Origin: Streptomyces sp. RFCAC02
Lineage (GTDB): Bacteria > Actinomycetota > Actinomycetes > Streptomycetales > Streptomycetaceae
Reading direction: 5' to 3'
Length of the DNA stretch: 64,000 nt
Assembly: GCF_004193175.1 (NCBI RefSeq)
Contig: NZ_SAUH01000001.1
Span: 5,613,501-5,677,500 of the forward strand
The notes under the pieces: generated by a model
Told to the model about the DNA's origin: nothing
Database searches by the model: none
Seen by the model: the letters and a program-made list of their open reading frames with translations, nothing else
Made by a program: the position numbers and the translations under genes
Part shown: in pieces, positions 10,118 to 19,600 of the stretch
Position numbering within the stretch: position 1 is the stretch's first letter
How the letters are laid out: each line of letters starts with the position of its first letter

Positions 10118-11914
10118 TTGACTTCTCCCATGCAGAAAGCGCATTCCCCCGCCGCGCAGGGCCACCCCCTCGACCACCGCTACCAGGGCGAGCACCCCGT
10201 CCGCACCCTGGCATACCTCTTCCGTCCCGACCGGGGCCGGCTCATCGCCGCCGTCGCGATCTTCTGCGTCCGGCACTGCCCGCTGTGGCTGCTCCCCCTC
10301 ATCACGGCGAACGTCATCGATGTCGTGGTGCAGCACCGTCCCCTTCACGAGCTGTGGGTCAACGCGGGCGTGCTCCTCGTCATGTTCGCCGTCAACTATC
10401 CCGCCGGCGTGACGTACGCGCGGCTCATCAGCACCAGCGTGCGCCGCATGGGCACCGTGCTCCGCTCGGCGATCTGCGGCCGCATGCAGCAGTTGTCCAT
10501 CGGCTACCACTCGAAGGTCAGCGCGGGCGTCCTGCAGGCCAAGGTCGTCCGGGACGTGGACGCGATCGAGGAGAGCGTGCGCCAGTCCGCCGAGATCGGC
10601 CTCGGCTCGACCACGACCATGATCGGCGGCCTCGTCGTCATCGGGTTCAAGGTGCCGCTGTTCCTGCCGGTGTTCCTGGTCGTGGTGCCCGCCGCCGCGC
10701 TGCTGATACGGGCGCTGCGCAGCCGGGTCCGCAGCCACAACGAGTCGTTCCGCCGCGAGGTGGAGCTCGTCTCCTCCCGTGTCACCGAGATGACGAGCCT
10801 CATCCAGGTGACGCGCGCCCACGGCCTGGAGCGCACCGCGATGGGCCGTGTCGACGGCGCCCTGACGCGCCTGCGCAGCGCGGGCAGCCGCCTCGACATC
10901 CTCAACGGCCGGATCGGCTCCCTCGCCTGGATCATGCTGAACTTCCTCGGCATGGTCTGCCTGTTCGGCGCGGCCCTGATCGCCTACAACGGCTGGCTGT
11001 CGGTGTCGGCCGGCGACATCGTCATGCTGAGCACCTTCTTCACCACGCTGACCGCATCCATGAACTCCCTGATGGGCCTCACGCCCGTCCTCAGCCGGGG
11101 CCTCGAGTCGGTGCGGTCCATCGGCGAGGTCCTCCAGGCGCCCGACCTGGAGACCAACGCGGGCAAGCGTGAGGTGACCGCGCTGCGCGGCCGGATCGAC
11201 TTCCAGGACGTCGAGTTCACCTACGAAGGCGCGGACTCCCCCTCGATCAGCGGCTTCGACCTGTCCGCGCGGCCCGGCGAGACCATCGCGTTCGTCGGCC
11301 CGTCCGGCGCGGGCAAGTCCACCGTGCTGAACCTCCTCATCGGCTTCATCCGCCCCACCCGCGGCCGCATCCTCCTGGACGGCACGGACGCCGCCGGCCT
11401 GGACCTGCGCACGTACCGCCGGTTCCTGTCCGTCGTCCCGCAGGAGTCGATCCTCTTCGAGGGCACCATCCGCGAGAACGTCGCCTACGGTCTGGACGAC
11501 GTGGACGACGCGGCGCTGGAGGAGGCCCTGCGGGCGGCGAACGCCTGGGAGTTCGTCCAACGCCTGCCGCACGGCACGGACACCGTGGTCGGCCAGCGGG
11601 GCGCGCTGCTGTCCGGGGGGCAGCGGCAGCGGCTCGCGATCGCACGGGCGCTGATCCGTGACCCGAAGGTCCTCATCCTGGACGAGGCGACCTCGGCGCT
11701 GGACGGCCGTTCCGAGAAGCTGGTCCAGGAGGCGCTGCGACGGCTGATGGAGGGCCGGACCGTCTTCGTCGTCGCGCACCGCCTCTCCACGATCCGCGAC
11801 GCCGACCGCATCGTGGTGATGGACCAGGGCCGTATCCGCGAGATCGGGGACCACGGCGAACTGATCGCCGCCGACGGTCTGTACGCCCAGCTCTCGCCCG
11901 GCAGCGGAGCCTGA
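10118..11914 (+). CDS. ABC transporter, fused permease-ATPase (exporter type)
   Basis: This half-size exporter of about 598 residues has six predicted transmembrane helices in the first 330 residues, followed by a nucleotide-binding domain. The ATPase motifs are complete: Walker A GPSGAGKST (about residue 395), Q-loop VVPQESILFEG, signature LSGGQRQRLAIARAL, Walker B VLILDEATSALD and the H-loop AHRLST. It probably works as a homodimer exporting a lipid, peptide or drug. TTG at 10118 is preferred as start because GGGGAGG ends 7 nt before it; ATG 10130 is the alternative (594 residues). No substrate clue is adjacent. Confidence 0.92.
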   Translation: MTSPMQKAHSPAAQGHPLDHRYQGEHPVRTLAYLFRPDRGRLIAAVAIFCVRHCPLWLLPLITANVIDVVVQHRPLHELWVNAGVLLVMFAVNYPAGVTYARLISTSVRRMGTVLRSAICGRMQQLSIGYHSKVSAGVLQAKVVRDVDAIEESVRQSAEIGLGSTTTMIGGLVVIGFKVPLFLPVFLVVVPAAALLIRALRSRVRSHNESFRREVELVSSRVTEMTSLIQVTRAHGLERTAMGRVDGALTRLRSAGSRLDILNGRIGSLAWIMLNFLGMVCLFGAALIAYNGWLSVSAGDIVMLSTFFTTLTASMNSLMGLTPVLSRGLESVRSIGEVLQAPDLETNAGKREVTALRGRIDFQDVEFTYEGADSPSISGFDLSARPGETIAFVGPSGAGKSTVLNLLIGFIRPTRGRILLDGTDAAGLDLRTYRRFLSVVPQESILFEGTIRENVAYGLDDVDDAALEEALRAANAWEFVQRLPHGTDTVVGQRGALLSGGQRQRLAIARALIRDPKVLILDEATSALDGRSEKLVQEALRRLMEGRTVFVVAHRLSTIRDADRIVVMDQGRIREIGDHGELIAADGLYAQLSPGSGA

Positions 11915-11937
11915 CCGCGCACGGCCCGTGCACGCAC

Positions 11938-11978
11938 GCGGGCGGGCCGCCGGGAACGCGTCCCGGCGGCCCGCCCGC
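11938..11978. terminator. Strong bidirectional hairpin terminator
   Basis: A perfect 18-bp inverted repeat (11938-11955 and 11961-11978) with the 5-nt loop ACGCG lies between the convergent exporter and permease genes. It is the strongest simple hairpin seen in the window and probably ends transcription from both sides. Confidence 0.8.
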
Positions 11979-11979
11979 C

Positions 11980-12035
11980 AGGGTTCGTCCGGCGGGTCCT
12001 GTCGCGAGACAGGCAGGGACCGCCGGACAGACCCT
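11980..12035. repeat. Short copy of a palindromic MITE-like element
   Basis: These 56 nt have imperfect terminal inverted repeats (11980-11999 and 12016-12035, about 16 of 20 positions paired). They closely match the two ends of the longer element at 22749-22907. The right 37 nt (11999-12035) match 22873-22909 with only about five differences, including the core CGCGAGACAGGCAGG. The copy looks like an internal-deletion derivative of the longer one. Confidence 0.6.
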
Positions 12036-12040
12036 GGGAC

Positions 12041-13648
12041 TCACGCCTTGGTGACCGCCGCCAGGATCTCCGGGAGCCGCGTCACCGTCCTGGGGGCGGC
12101 GAGCCGCAGCCCCGCCCAGGTGAGGAACAGCCCCCACACGATCCCGAACGGCAGGACGACGCCGATGGCCGCGCTGTCCGACGTGCCGAGCCAGACGGCG
12201 GACCCGATCACCGGCGCGCACAGGACGGCCGCCGCGACGGCACCGAAGAGGATGCTGCCCCAGGCCAGCCCCGCCTGGCCGGGGACGACGTTCTTCATGG
12301 CGCCGTCCTCGGGGATCGAGTACGGGAAGAGCACACTGCCCACCACGCCGACGGCGACCAGGGCGCCCAGGACGGCGAACGAGATGCCGAGCACCCCGGG
12401 GAGGGCCGCCCAGTCGCCCGACAGCGCCGCCGTGAACACCACGGCCAGCACGGTGTACGGCACCGCGATGACGGCGATCGCCCCGGTGCGGCCCCGCAGT
12501 TCGCGCAGGGCGTCGGCCGGTGTGCTGATCGTCTGCGCCACCAGCCAGAATCCGCTGTGGTCCAGCCCGAACTGGTTGAACATCTGGAGGCCGAGCAGCG
12601 CGGACGACCAGTACGCGGTGTGGATGCTCGGGCTGCCCTGCGCCGCCGAGACCACCGGCATGATCAGCCCCATGCCGAGCGCCATCGTCCAGCTCATCTT
12701 CGACTTCGGGTTCCGCCACGCGTACCGCAGCGTCCGCAGCGCGACGGTGCCGGTCACCGAGGCCGAGAGCCGCGCCGCGACGCCCGTCTCCCCCGTCCCC
12801 CTGCGCGCCCGGCCGGCGGACGCGTCCTGGTAGGTCGAGGCGTCCGGCCTGACCATCAGCCGGGTGAGCGCGCGGCGCCACCACTCCAGCAGCAGGAGCG
12901 CGGCCGCCGCCGTGGCGGCGAGCGCGCCGAGCGCCACGCCCCACGAGCCGTCGCCGGCCGCCCGTACGGCCTCGACGGCCGTGGCCGGCGGGATCCAGCG
13001 CACGACATCGGCCGTCGAGTGCAGCGGTCCCGCGGACTCGCTCTCGCCCAGCCGGGACAGCACGACGTTCAGGAACTGCGCGCCGAGCACCACCACGATG
13101 CCGCTGAGCACGGCCAGGTCGCGGCCCTTGCGGCTGGTGAGGAGCCGCGCGTTGACCGTGGCGATCGTCCGCGACAGGGCGGTGCACACGAGCAGGGTCA
13201 ACGGGACGGCCACCACCGCGACGACCGTGCCGCCGACACCGTGCGCCGTCGCGACGGCGCTGCCCACGAGCAGCAGCAGCGTGAAGAGCGGGCCGGGGCC
13301 GACGACGGAGGCGGTGAGCTGACCGGTCATCATGGCGACCGGGCTCAGCGGCAGCATCGCGAGCCGCCCGGGGTCGAGCGTCTCGTCCGCCGCGCCCACG
13401 AACATGGGCAGGAACGCCCAGCCGAGGGCGATCACCGCGACGAGCACCGTACAGCCGGCGGCGGCGTGCTCGTTGCCGCGCAGGGCGGAGACACCGAGCG
13501 CGCCGAGGGCGCCCAGCAGCACCGCGAGGACCACGGAGCCGATGAACGCGGCCGACCTGCCGGTGGACTGGCGCGCGCCGTTGCGCAGCAGGCTGAGCTT
13601 CAGGCGGGCGAAGGTACCCGCGACGGCGGTGAGGGAGATCCGGTTCAC
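12041..13648 (-). CDS. ABC transporter membrane protein (ABC-2-like permease)
   Basis: This 535-residue integral membrane protein has about 10-12 hydrophobic helices in two halves, around residues 40-260 and 370-520. A cytoplasmic linker rich in Arg, Gly and Asp lies between them (STYQDASAGRARRGTGETG). It has no ATPase motif. The GTG start overlaps the stop of the ATPase gene upstream by 4 nt, so the two form one transporter. The substrate is unknown; such pairs in actinobacteria often export or act on the cell envelope. Confidence 0.8.
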   Translation of the reverse strand: MNRISLTAVAGTFARLKLSLLRNGARQSTGRSAAFIGSVVLAVLLGALGALGVSALRGNEHAAAGCTVLVAVIALGWAFLPMFVGAADETLDPGRLAMLPLSPVAMMTGQLTASVVGPGPLFTLLLLVGSAVATAHGVGGTVVAVVAVPLTLLVCTALSRTIATVNARLLTSRKGRDLAVLSGIVVVLGAQFLNVVLSRLGESESAGPLHSTADVVRWIPPATAVEAVRAAGDGSWGVALGALAATAAAALLLLEWWRRALTRLMVRPDASTYQDASAGRARRGTGETGVAARLSASVTGTVALRTLRYAWRNPKSKMSWTMALGMGLIMPVVSAAQGSPSIHTAYWSSALLGLQMFNQFGLDHSGFWLVAQTISTPADALRELRGRTGAIAVIAVPYTVLAVVFTAALSGDWAALPGVLGISFAVLGALVAVGVVGSVLFPYSIPEDGAMKNVVPGQAGLAWGSILFGAVAAAVLCAPVIGSAVWLGTSDSAAIGVVLPFGIVWGLFLTWAGLRLAAPRTVTRLPEILAAVTKA

Positions 13649-14469
13649 CGCGCACCCCGCAGCCAGTCGAGATCCTGGGCGCCGGCCGTGTCGGAGGCGC
13701 CGACGAGGTCGAGGAACGCGGCGTGCAGCGACGCGGCGTCCCCGCGGACCTCGGCGACCGGTCCGGCCGCCCGTATCCGCCCGCCCGCCATGACGGCGAC
13801 CCAGTCGCACAGCGACTCGACCAGCTCCATCACGTGGCTGGAGAGCACGACGGTCGCGCCGGAGGCCGTGTAGCGCTCCAGCACCTCCCGGATGGCCTGC
13901 GCCGACACCGGGTCCACGCCCTCGAACGGCTCGTCGAGGAACAGCACGTCGGGGTTGTGGATCAGCGCGGCGGCCAGGCCGGTCTTCTTCCGCATGCCGG
14001 TCGAGTAGTCCACGACCATGGCGTGCTGGGCGCCGGTCAGGTCGAGGACGCCGAGGAGCTGGTCGGTGCGGCGGCGCGTCTCGTCGGGGGACAGGCCGCG
14101 CATCCGGCCCAGGTAGGTGAGCAGTTCGCGGGCCGACAGGCGCTCGAACAGCTTCAGGCCCTCGGGCAGGACGCCGATCCGCGGCTTGACGCGTTCGGGT
14201 TCGCGCCACACGTCGGCCCCGGCCACCTCGACGGTCCCGCTGTCCGGGCGCACCAGCCCGGTGATCATCGACAGGGTGGTCGACTTGCCCGCGCCGTTCG
14301 GACCGACCAGTCCCGCGAACCGCCCGGCGGGGAGGTCGAGATCCACCCCGCTGACGGCGAGCCGTTCGCCGTATTTCTTCCACAGCCCGCGCACGCGCAC
14401 GGCTGGATGATGTCCGGTGGGATGGTCGTCACGCATGCCGGTCAGCATACGGACCTCTGTCCTGCTCAT
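13645..14469 (-). CDS. ABC transporter ATP-binding protein (ABC-2 type)
   Basis: This 274-residue ATPase subunit carries Walker A GPNGAGKST, signature STGMRKKTGLAAALI (a TGM variant in place of LSGGQ, common in ABC-2 systems), Walker B DVLFLDEPFEGVD and the H-loop SSHVMELVE. It energises the permease encoded directly downstream with a 4-nt overlap. Two starts are possible: ATG 14469, and ATG 14448, which has AGAGGT 4-5 nt upstream and would give 267 residues. The second is slightly favoured by its ribosome-binding site, but the first is kept as the longer form. Confidence 0.92.
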   Translation of the reverse strand: MSRTEVRMLTGMRDDHPTGHHPAVRVRGLWKKYGERLAVSGVDLDLPAGRFAGLVGPNGAGKSTTLSMITGLVRPDSGTVEVAGADVWREPERVKPRIGVLPEGLKLFERLSARELLTYLGRMRGLSPDETRRRTDQLLGVLDLTGAQHAMVVDYSTGMRKKTGLAAALIHNPDVLFLDEPFEGVDPVSAQAIREVLERYTASGATVVLSSHVMELVESLCDWVAVMAGGRIRAAGPVAEVRGDAASLHAAFLDLVGASDTAGAQDLDWLRGAR

Positions 14470-14515
14470 GACCTGCCGCCCCGGGGGTGGTGACGCGTCG
14501 GGAACGCCGTGCGGC

Positions 14516-15562
14516 TCAGGTGCCGGAGCGGTCCGCTTCCTCGCGTTCCGCGAGCCGTTCGCGCTGGGGCAGCACCGTGTACTTCGGGTCGCGCGCGGAG
14601 GCGACGCCCGCGTGGAAGATCCCGAAGCGTGTGCACGCCGACGCCGCGAGCAGCGCCGCCCCGCTCAGCGCCGCCGCGACCCGGCTGCGTCCGCCCAGCA
14701 GCGCCGCTCCCGCAGCCCCCGCCGCGCTCAGCCCCTCCGCCGCGCGCAGGAGGCGGCCGGCCCGCCCCCGCGCGTACGTCTCGGCGATCACGCCGGTGCG
14801 CCGGCGCAGCGCGCGCAGCGCCACGGTCTCGGCCGCCACCCCGAGGACGGCCGCCCGCCGTGCCGGCCCGTTCTCCGCGCGCGGACCCGCGAGCAGCGCC
14901 ATGCCGGACGCGGCGACCGCCGCCGACGCGGTGAAGAGGTACGGCATCTCCCGGTGCCCCTCGTGCCACGCCGGCACCGCCGTGTCGGCCAGCAGGACGC
15001 CCGTGTACGCCGCCACCGCCGGGCCGGTGACGGCCGCGCCCAGCGCCGCCGCGCGGCCCGCGCGCGGCACGAGACCCGTCACGTCGGCGGCGGCCGCCGC
15101 GCCCGCCAGCGGCCCGTACCCCGCCAGCAGCCACGACCCCACGCTCATCGGCGAGGTCGGCTTGAGGACGCGCAGCATGTTCGCGAACCGCTCGGGCCGC
15201 CCGAGGTCGTGGATCAGCGCGGCCGCCGACAGGGACACGGCGCCGAGCGAACTCAGCTTCATGGCCCGCGCCGTGCGCCGCCGGCCCGACAGGTCGGCGC
15301 CCGCCGCCAGTACCGAGCCCGCGCCCGCGAGGCCGCCGAGGAACAGGTAGCCGGCGATGTCGCGGGCCTCCCACGACGGCGCCTTGACCACCGGCCGGCC
15401 GTAGTAGGAGGTGAAACCGGCGGGCGGCACCATCCGTGTCTCCCCGCCGCCGCCCCGCCGCCGCCGGGGCGCCGGCTCCCCGTCCATGCCATTGCCGAAC
15501 AGTGCGTCGCGGCCGGGCCGTTCACCGGCCAGGCCCTCCCGCGTCACTCTCGCCTCGCTCAC
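14516..15562 (-). CDS. NrfD/PsrC-type membrane subunit of formate dehydrogenase
   Basis: This 348-residue membrane protein has eight or nine predicted helices, a polar N-terminus of about 65 residues and the NrfD/PsrC motif SYYGRPVVKAPSWEARDI before the first helix. NrfD-type proteins anchor the electron-transfer subunits and pass electrons to quinone. Further family-like features are LIHDLGRPERFANMLRV and PTSPMSVGSWLL. It is the last gene of the formate dehydrogenase operon, 64 nt after the iron-sulfur subunit. It replaces the cytochrome b subunit found in E. coli FDH-N. Confidence 0.85.
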   Translation of the reverse strand: MSEARVTREGLAGERPGRDALFGNGMDGEPAPRRRRGGGGETRMVPPAGFTSYYGRPVVKAPSWEARDIAGYLFLGGLAGAGSVLAAGADLSGRRRTARAMKLSSLGAVSLSAAALIHDLGRPERFANMLRVLKPTSPMSVGSWLLAGYGPLAGAAAAADVTGLVPRAGRAAALGAAVTGPAVAAYTGVLLADTAVPAWHEGHREMPYLFTASAAVAASGMALLAGPRAENGPARRAAVLGVAAETVALRALRRRTGVIAETYARGRAGRLLRAAEGLSAAGAAGAALLGGRSRVAAALSGAALLAASACTRFGIFHAGVASARDPKYTVLPQRERLAEREEADRSGT

Positions 15563-15626
15563 GCCGTCCGCCCTTCCCGCCGCACGCGGCGCGCATCCCG
15601 TCCGTCCCGTCCGTGCCCCGCGCCCG

Positions 15627-16616
15627 TCACCCGCGGGTCCTTCCGCGCCGCCCGGCGAACACCGCCGCGAGCCCGCCGAGCAGGGCGAGCGCCGCGCCGC
15701 CCGCGTGCCGCCACATCGCCGGCAGGTCCCGCGTCGTCACCACCGGGTCCGGCGGCAGCCCGTACACCTCCGGCTCGTCCAGCAGCAGGAAGAACGCGCC
15801 GTCGCCGCCCACCCCGTCGTCCGGGTCGGCGCCGTACAGCCGGGCGTCCGGCACACCGTCCTCCCGCAGCCGCTCGACCCGCGCCGCCGCCCGCTCCCGC
15901 AGCTCGTCCAGCGGCCCGAACTGGATCGAGTCGGTCGGACACGCCTTCGCGCAGGCCGGCTCCATGCCCGCGCCGAGACGGTCGTAGCACAGCGTGCACT
16001 TCCACGCGCGGCCGTCGCCCGGCCGCTGCTCGATGACGCCGTACGGGCACGCGGGCACGCAGTACCCGCAGCCGTTGCAGATGTCCTCCTGCACCACGAC
16101 CGTGCCGAACTCCGTGCGGAACAGCGAGCCCGTCGGGCACACGTCGAGGCACGCCGCGTGCGTGCAGTGCTTGCACACGTCCGACGCCATCAGCCAGCGC
16201 AGCTCCGTACGGCCGTCCGGCGAGGGCGGTCCGGGCGTGGTCGGCGTGACGGCCGCCTCGGCCACCGGCGTTCCCGAGCCGCGCGCCGCCAGCGCCAGGA
16301 CGTCGATGTGCGAGTGGTCCACCTCGGCGCGCTGCCCGCCCAGCGGCTTGGTCTGCTCGACGAACGCGACGTGCCGCCACGTCGAGGCGCCGAGGCCGCC
16401 GGTGTTGTCGTAGCTCATGCCGGTCAGGGCGATGCCGTCCTCGGGGACGGCGTTCCACTCCTTGCACGCCACCTCGCACGCCTTGCAGCCGATGCACACG
16501 GAGGTGTCGGTGAAGAACCCGACGCGCGGCGGCGGACTCCCGTGGCCGGCGTCGGCCGCCACGTCGGGTTCGGGGCCGGCGATGCGGTTCCCGGGCCGGT
16601 GCTCCTGGATCGTCAT
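15627..16616 (-). CDS. Formate dehydrogenase iron-sulfur (beta) subunit
   Basis: This 329-residue electron-transfer protein has four ferredoxin-like cysteine clusters: CIGCKACEVACKEWN, CKHCTHAACLDVCP, CNGCGYCVPACP, and CTLC followed by ACAKACP. These should hold four [4Fe-4S] clusters that carry electrons from the molybdopterin subunit to the membrane subunit. The C-terminus has one hydrophobic segment (about residues 300-320, GGAALALLGGLAAVFAG) followed by Arg residues, consistent with a membrane anchor as in FdnH. The start lies only 3 nt after the stop of the catalytic subunit. Confidence 0.93.
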   Translation of the reverse strand: MTIQEHRPGNRIAGPEPDVAADAGHGSPPPRVGFFTDTSVCIGCKACEVACKEWNAVPEDGIALTGMSYDNTGGLGASTWRHVAFVEQTKPLGGQRAEVDHSHIDVLALAARGSGTPVAEAAVTPTTPGPPSPDGRTELRWLMASDVCKHCTHAACLDVCPTGSLFRTEFGTVVVQEDICNGCGYCVPACPYGVIEQRPGDGRAWKCTLCYDRLGAGMEPACAKACPTDSIQFGPLDELRERAAARVERLREDGVPDARLYGADPDDGVGGDGAFFLLLDEPEVYGLPPDPVVTTRDLPAMWRHAGGAALALLGGLAAVFAGRRGRTRG

Positions 16617-16619
16617 CGG

Positions 16620-19600
16620 TCAGACCTCCGTGCCCGTGCGTTCGTCGATGCCGGCCCGCCGCCGGTAGTTCGCCACCAGGTCGTTCAGCATCGGGCCGCG
16701 CGGCCGCCGGCCCGGGACGATGTCGGCCGACAGCGCCTTGACCTCCTGGATGTGCACGTTCGGGTCGAGCGCGATGGCGGACAGCTCGTTCGCCGCGTCG
16801 CCGCGCGTGCAGCCGTTGCCGCCCCAGTGGTACGGCAGCCCGATCTGGTGCACCGTGTGCCCGTCCGCGCGCAGCGGCGCCATCCGGGTCGTGACGAGGA
16901 CCCGCGCCTCGATCGCGCCGCGCGCCGTGACGAGGGTCGCCCAGCCAGCGTGTTCGAGACCGCGCTCCGCCGCCAGCTCCGGCGACACCTCGCAGAACAT
17001 CTCCGGCTGCAGTTCCGCCAGGTACGGCAGCCACCGCGTCATCCCGCCCGCCGTGAAGTGCTCGGTGAGCCGGTACGTGGTGACGACGTACGGGAACACC
17101 TCGTGCCCGCGCTCCCCGCCCGAGGGGTGGTACGCGTTGCCCTCGCGCGGGTAGAGCTGCCGCACCGGCGACCTGGGCCGGTCCGGGTGCAGCGCGTTCG
17201 CGAACGGCGAGTCCTGCGGCTCGTAGTGCGTCGGCAGCGGGCCGTCCGCCAGCCCGGCCGGCGCGTACAGCCAGCCCTTGCCGTCGCCCTGCATGATGAA
17301 CGGGTCGTCGCCGCGCAGCGCCGCCGCGCCCCGCGCGTCGTCCGGCGGCACATGGCCGGGTGCGAGATCGGCAGGGAAGTCCGCGACGTCGTGTCCGGTC
17401 CACCGCCCGCGGCCGGCGTCCCACCACACGTACGCCTTCCGCTCGCTCCACGGGGTCCCGTCCGGCGCCGCCGAGGCCCGGTTGTAGAGGATGCGGCGGT
17501 TCGCCGGCCAGGCCCACGCCCACTGCGACGCCACCCAGTCCTGCTCCGTGTGCGGCACGCGGCGGGCCGCCTGGTTCACGCCGTCCGCGCGGACCCCGCA
17601 GTAGATCCAGCAGCCGCAGGACGTGGAACCGTCGTCCCTGAGCTGCGTGTACGCCGACAGCGGTGAGCCGTCGGCGGCGCGGCCGTTGATCTCCGCGAGC
17701 ACCGCCTCGGCGTCCGGCTCGTCGTGCGGGCCCTCCACCGGGTAGTCCCACGCCAGGTCGAGGAACAGGCGGTCCGCGGGGTCGTCCGAGCCGTCGAGCC
17801 GCTCCCTGATCCGCCGCTGCAGGTGGTGCGCGAACCACAGTTCGCTGCGTGCGTCGCCCTCGGGCTCGACGGCCTTGTGGTGCCACTGGAGCCAGCGGTT
17901 CGTGTTGGTGAACGAGCCGGACTTCTCGGTGTGCGAGGCCGCTGGGAAGAAGAACACCTCCGTCGCGATGTCCTCGGTGCGCAGTTCACCGGTGCGGATC
18001 TCCGGCCCGTCCCGCCACCAGGTCGCCGACTCGATCAGCGAGAAGTCCCGCACCACCAGCCAGTCCAGACTGGCCATCCCGAGGCGCTGCAGGCGGGCGT
18101 TCGCCGAACCGACCGCCGGGTTCTCGCCGAGCAGGAAGTAGCCCTTGCAGGTGCCGTCGATCTGCCCGAGCACCGTGTCGTACGTGCTGTGCGAGCCGGT
18201 GACGCGCGGCAGGTGGTCGAAGCAGAAGTCGTTCTCCGCCGTCGCCGCGTCCCCGTAGTACGCCTTCAGCAGGCTCACGGTGTAGGCGCGCATCTCGCCC
18301 CAGAAGCCCTTGCGCGTGCCGGCGGCCCGGATGAACGTGTCGAGGTCGGGGTGCCCGGGCGCGTGCGGCATCGGGATGTAGCCGGGCAGCAGGTTGTACA
18401 GCGTCGGGATGTCGCTGGACCCCTGGATGCTGGCGTGCCCGCGCAGCGCCTGGATGCCGCCGCCGGGCCGGCCGATGTTCCCCAGCAGCAGTTGCAGGAC
18501 GCTCGCGGCGCGGATGTACTGCGCGCCCACCGTGTGCTGCGTCCAGCCCACGGCGTAACAGAACGCGCTGGTGCGCTCGGGACCCGAGTTCCGTGTCAGC
18601 GCGTCGCAGACCCGCGCGAACGTGTCCGCCGGGATGCCGCAGACCTTCTCCACCATCTCCGGCGTGTAGCGCGCGTAGTGCCGCTTCAGCACCTGGAACA
18701 CGCACCGCGGGTGCTCCAGCGTCTCGTCACGCTCCGGCCGGGGCGGGACGCTCTGGCCGCCCGAACCGTGCGACTCCGAGCCGCCGGCCCGGTGCTCCAC
18801 CTCGACCCGGTCCGCCGCCGACGGCTGCGCCTCTTGCGAACCGGCGGGCGAGCGCAGGTCCGCGCCCTCGTACGCCCAGCTCGCGGGGTCGTAGTGCCGC
18901 CGCTCCTCGTCGAGACCCGAGAACACGCCGTCCAGGTCCTCGGTGTCACGGAAGTCCTCGCTCACCAGCGTCGCCGCGTTCGTGTAGGCGACGACGTACT
19001 CGCGGAACTCCTTGCCCTCCGTCAGCACATGGTTGATCAGCCCGCCGAGGAACGCGATGTCGCTGCCCGCCCGGATCGGCACGTGCAGGTCGGCCAGCGC
19101 GCTGGTGCGGGTGAACCGCGGGTCGACATGGATGACCGTCGCGCCCCGCGCCTTCGCCTCCATCACCCACTGGAAGCCCACCGGGTGCGCCTCCGCGTAG
19201 TTCGAGCCCTGGATCACGATGCAGTCGGAGTTCTGCAGGTCCTGCATGAACGTCGTCGCCCCGCCCCGGCCGAACGACGTGCCGAGCCCGGCCACCGTCG
19301 AGCTGTGGCACACCCGCGCCTGGTTCTCGACCTGGAGGATGCCGAGGCCCGTGAACAGCTTCTTCAGCAGGTAGTTCTCCTCGTTGTCGAGGACCGCGCC
19401 GCCCAGGCTCGCGATGCCGAGCGTCCGCGCCACCCGCGCGCCGTCGTGCTCCCACTGCCAGGTCGCCCGCCGCGTCGCCACGACCCGGTCGGCCACCATG
19501 TTCATGGCCGTCTCCAGGTCAAGCGGCTCCCACTCGGTGCCGTGCGGGCGGCGGTACAGCACCTGGTGCCGGCGCGCCCCGCCGGTGACGAGCTGGAGCG

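Noticed and set aside
19300..19330. Possible selenocysteine (UGA) in the formate dehydrogenase
   Set aside because: The aligned position is an ordinary Cys codon and no in-frame TGA occurs there.
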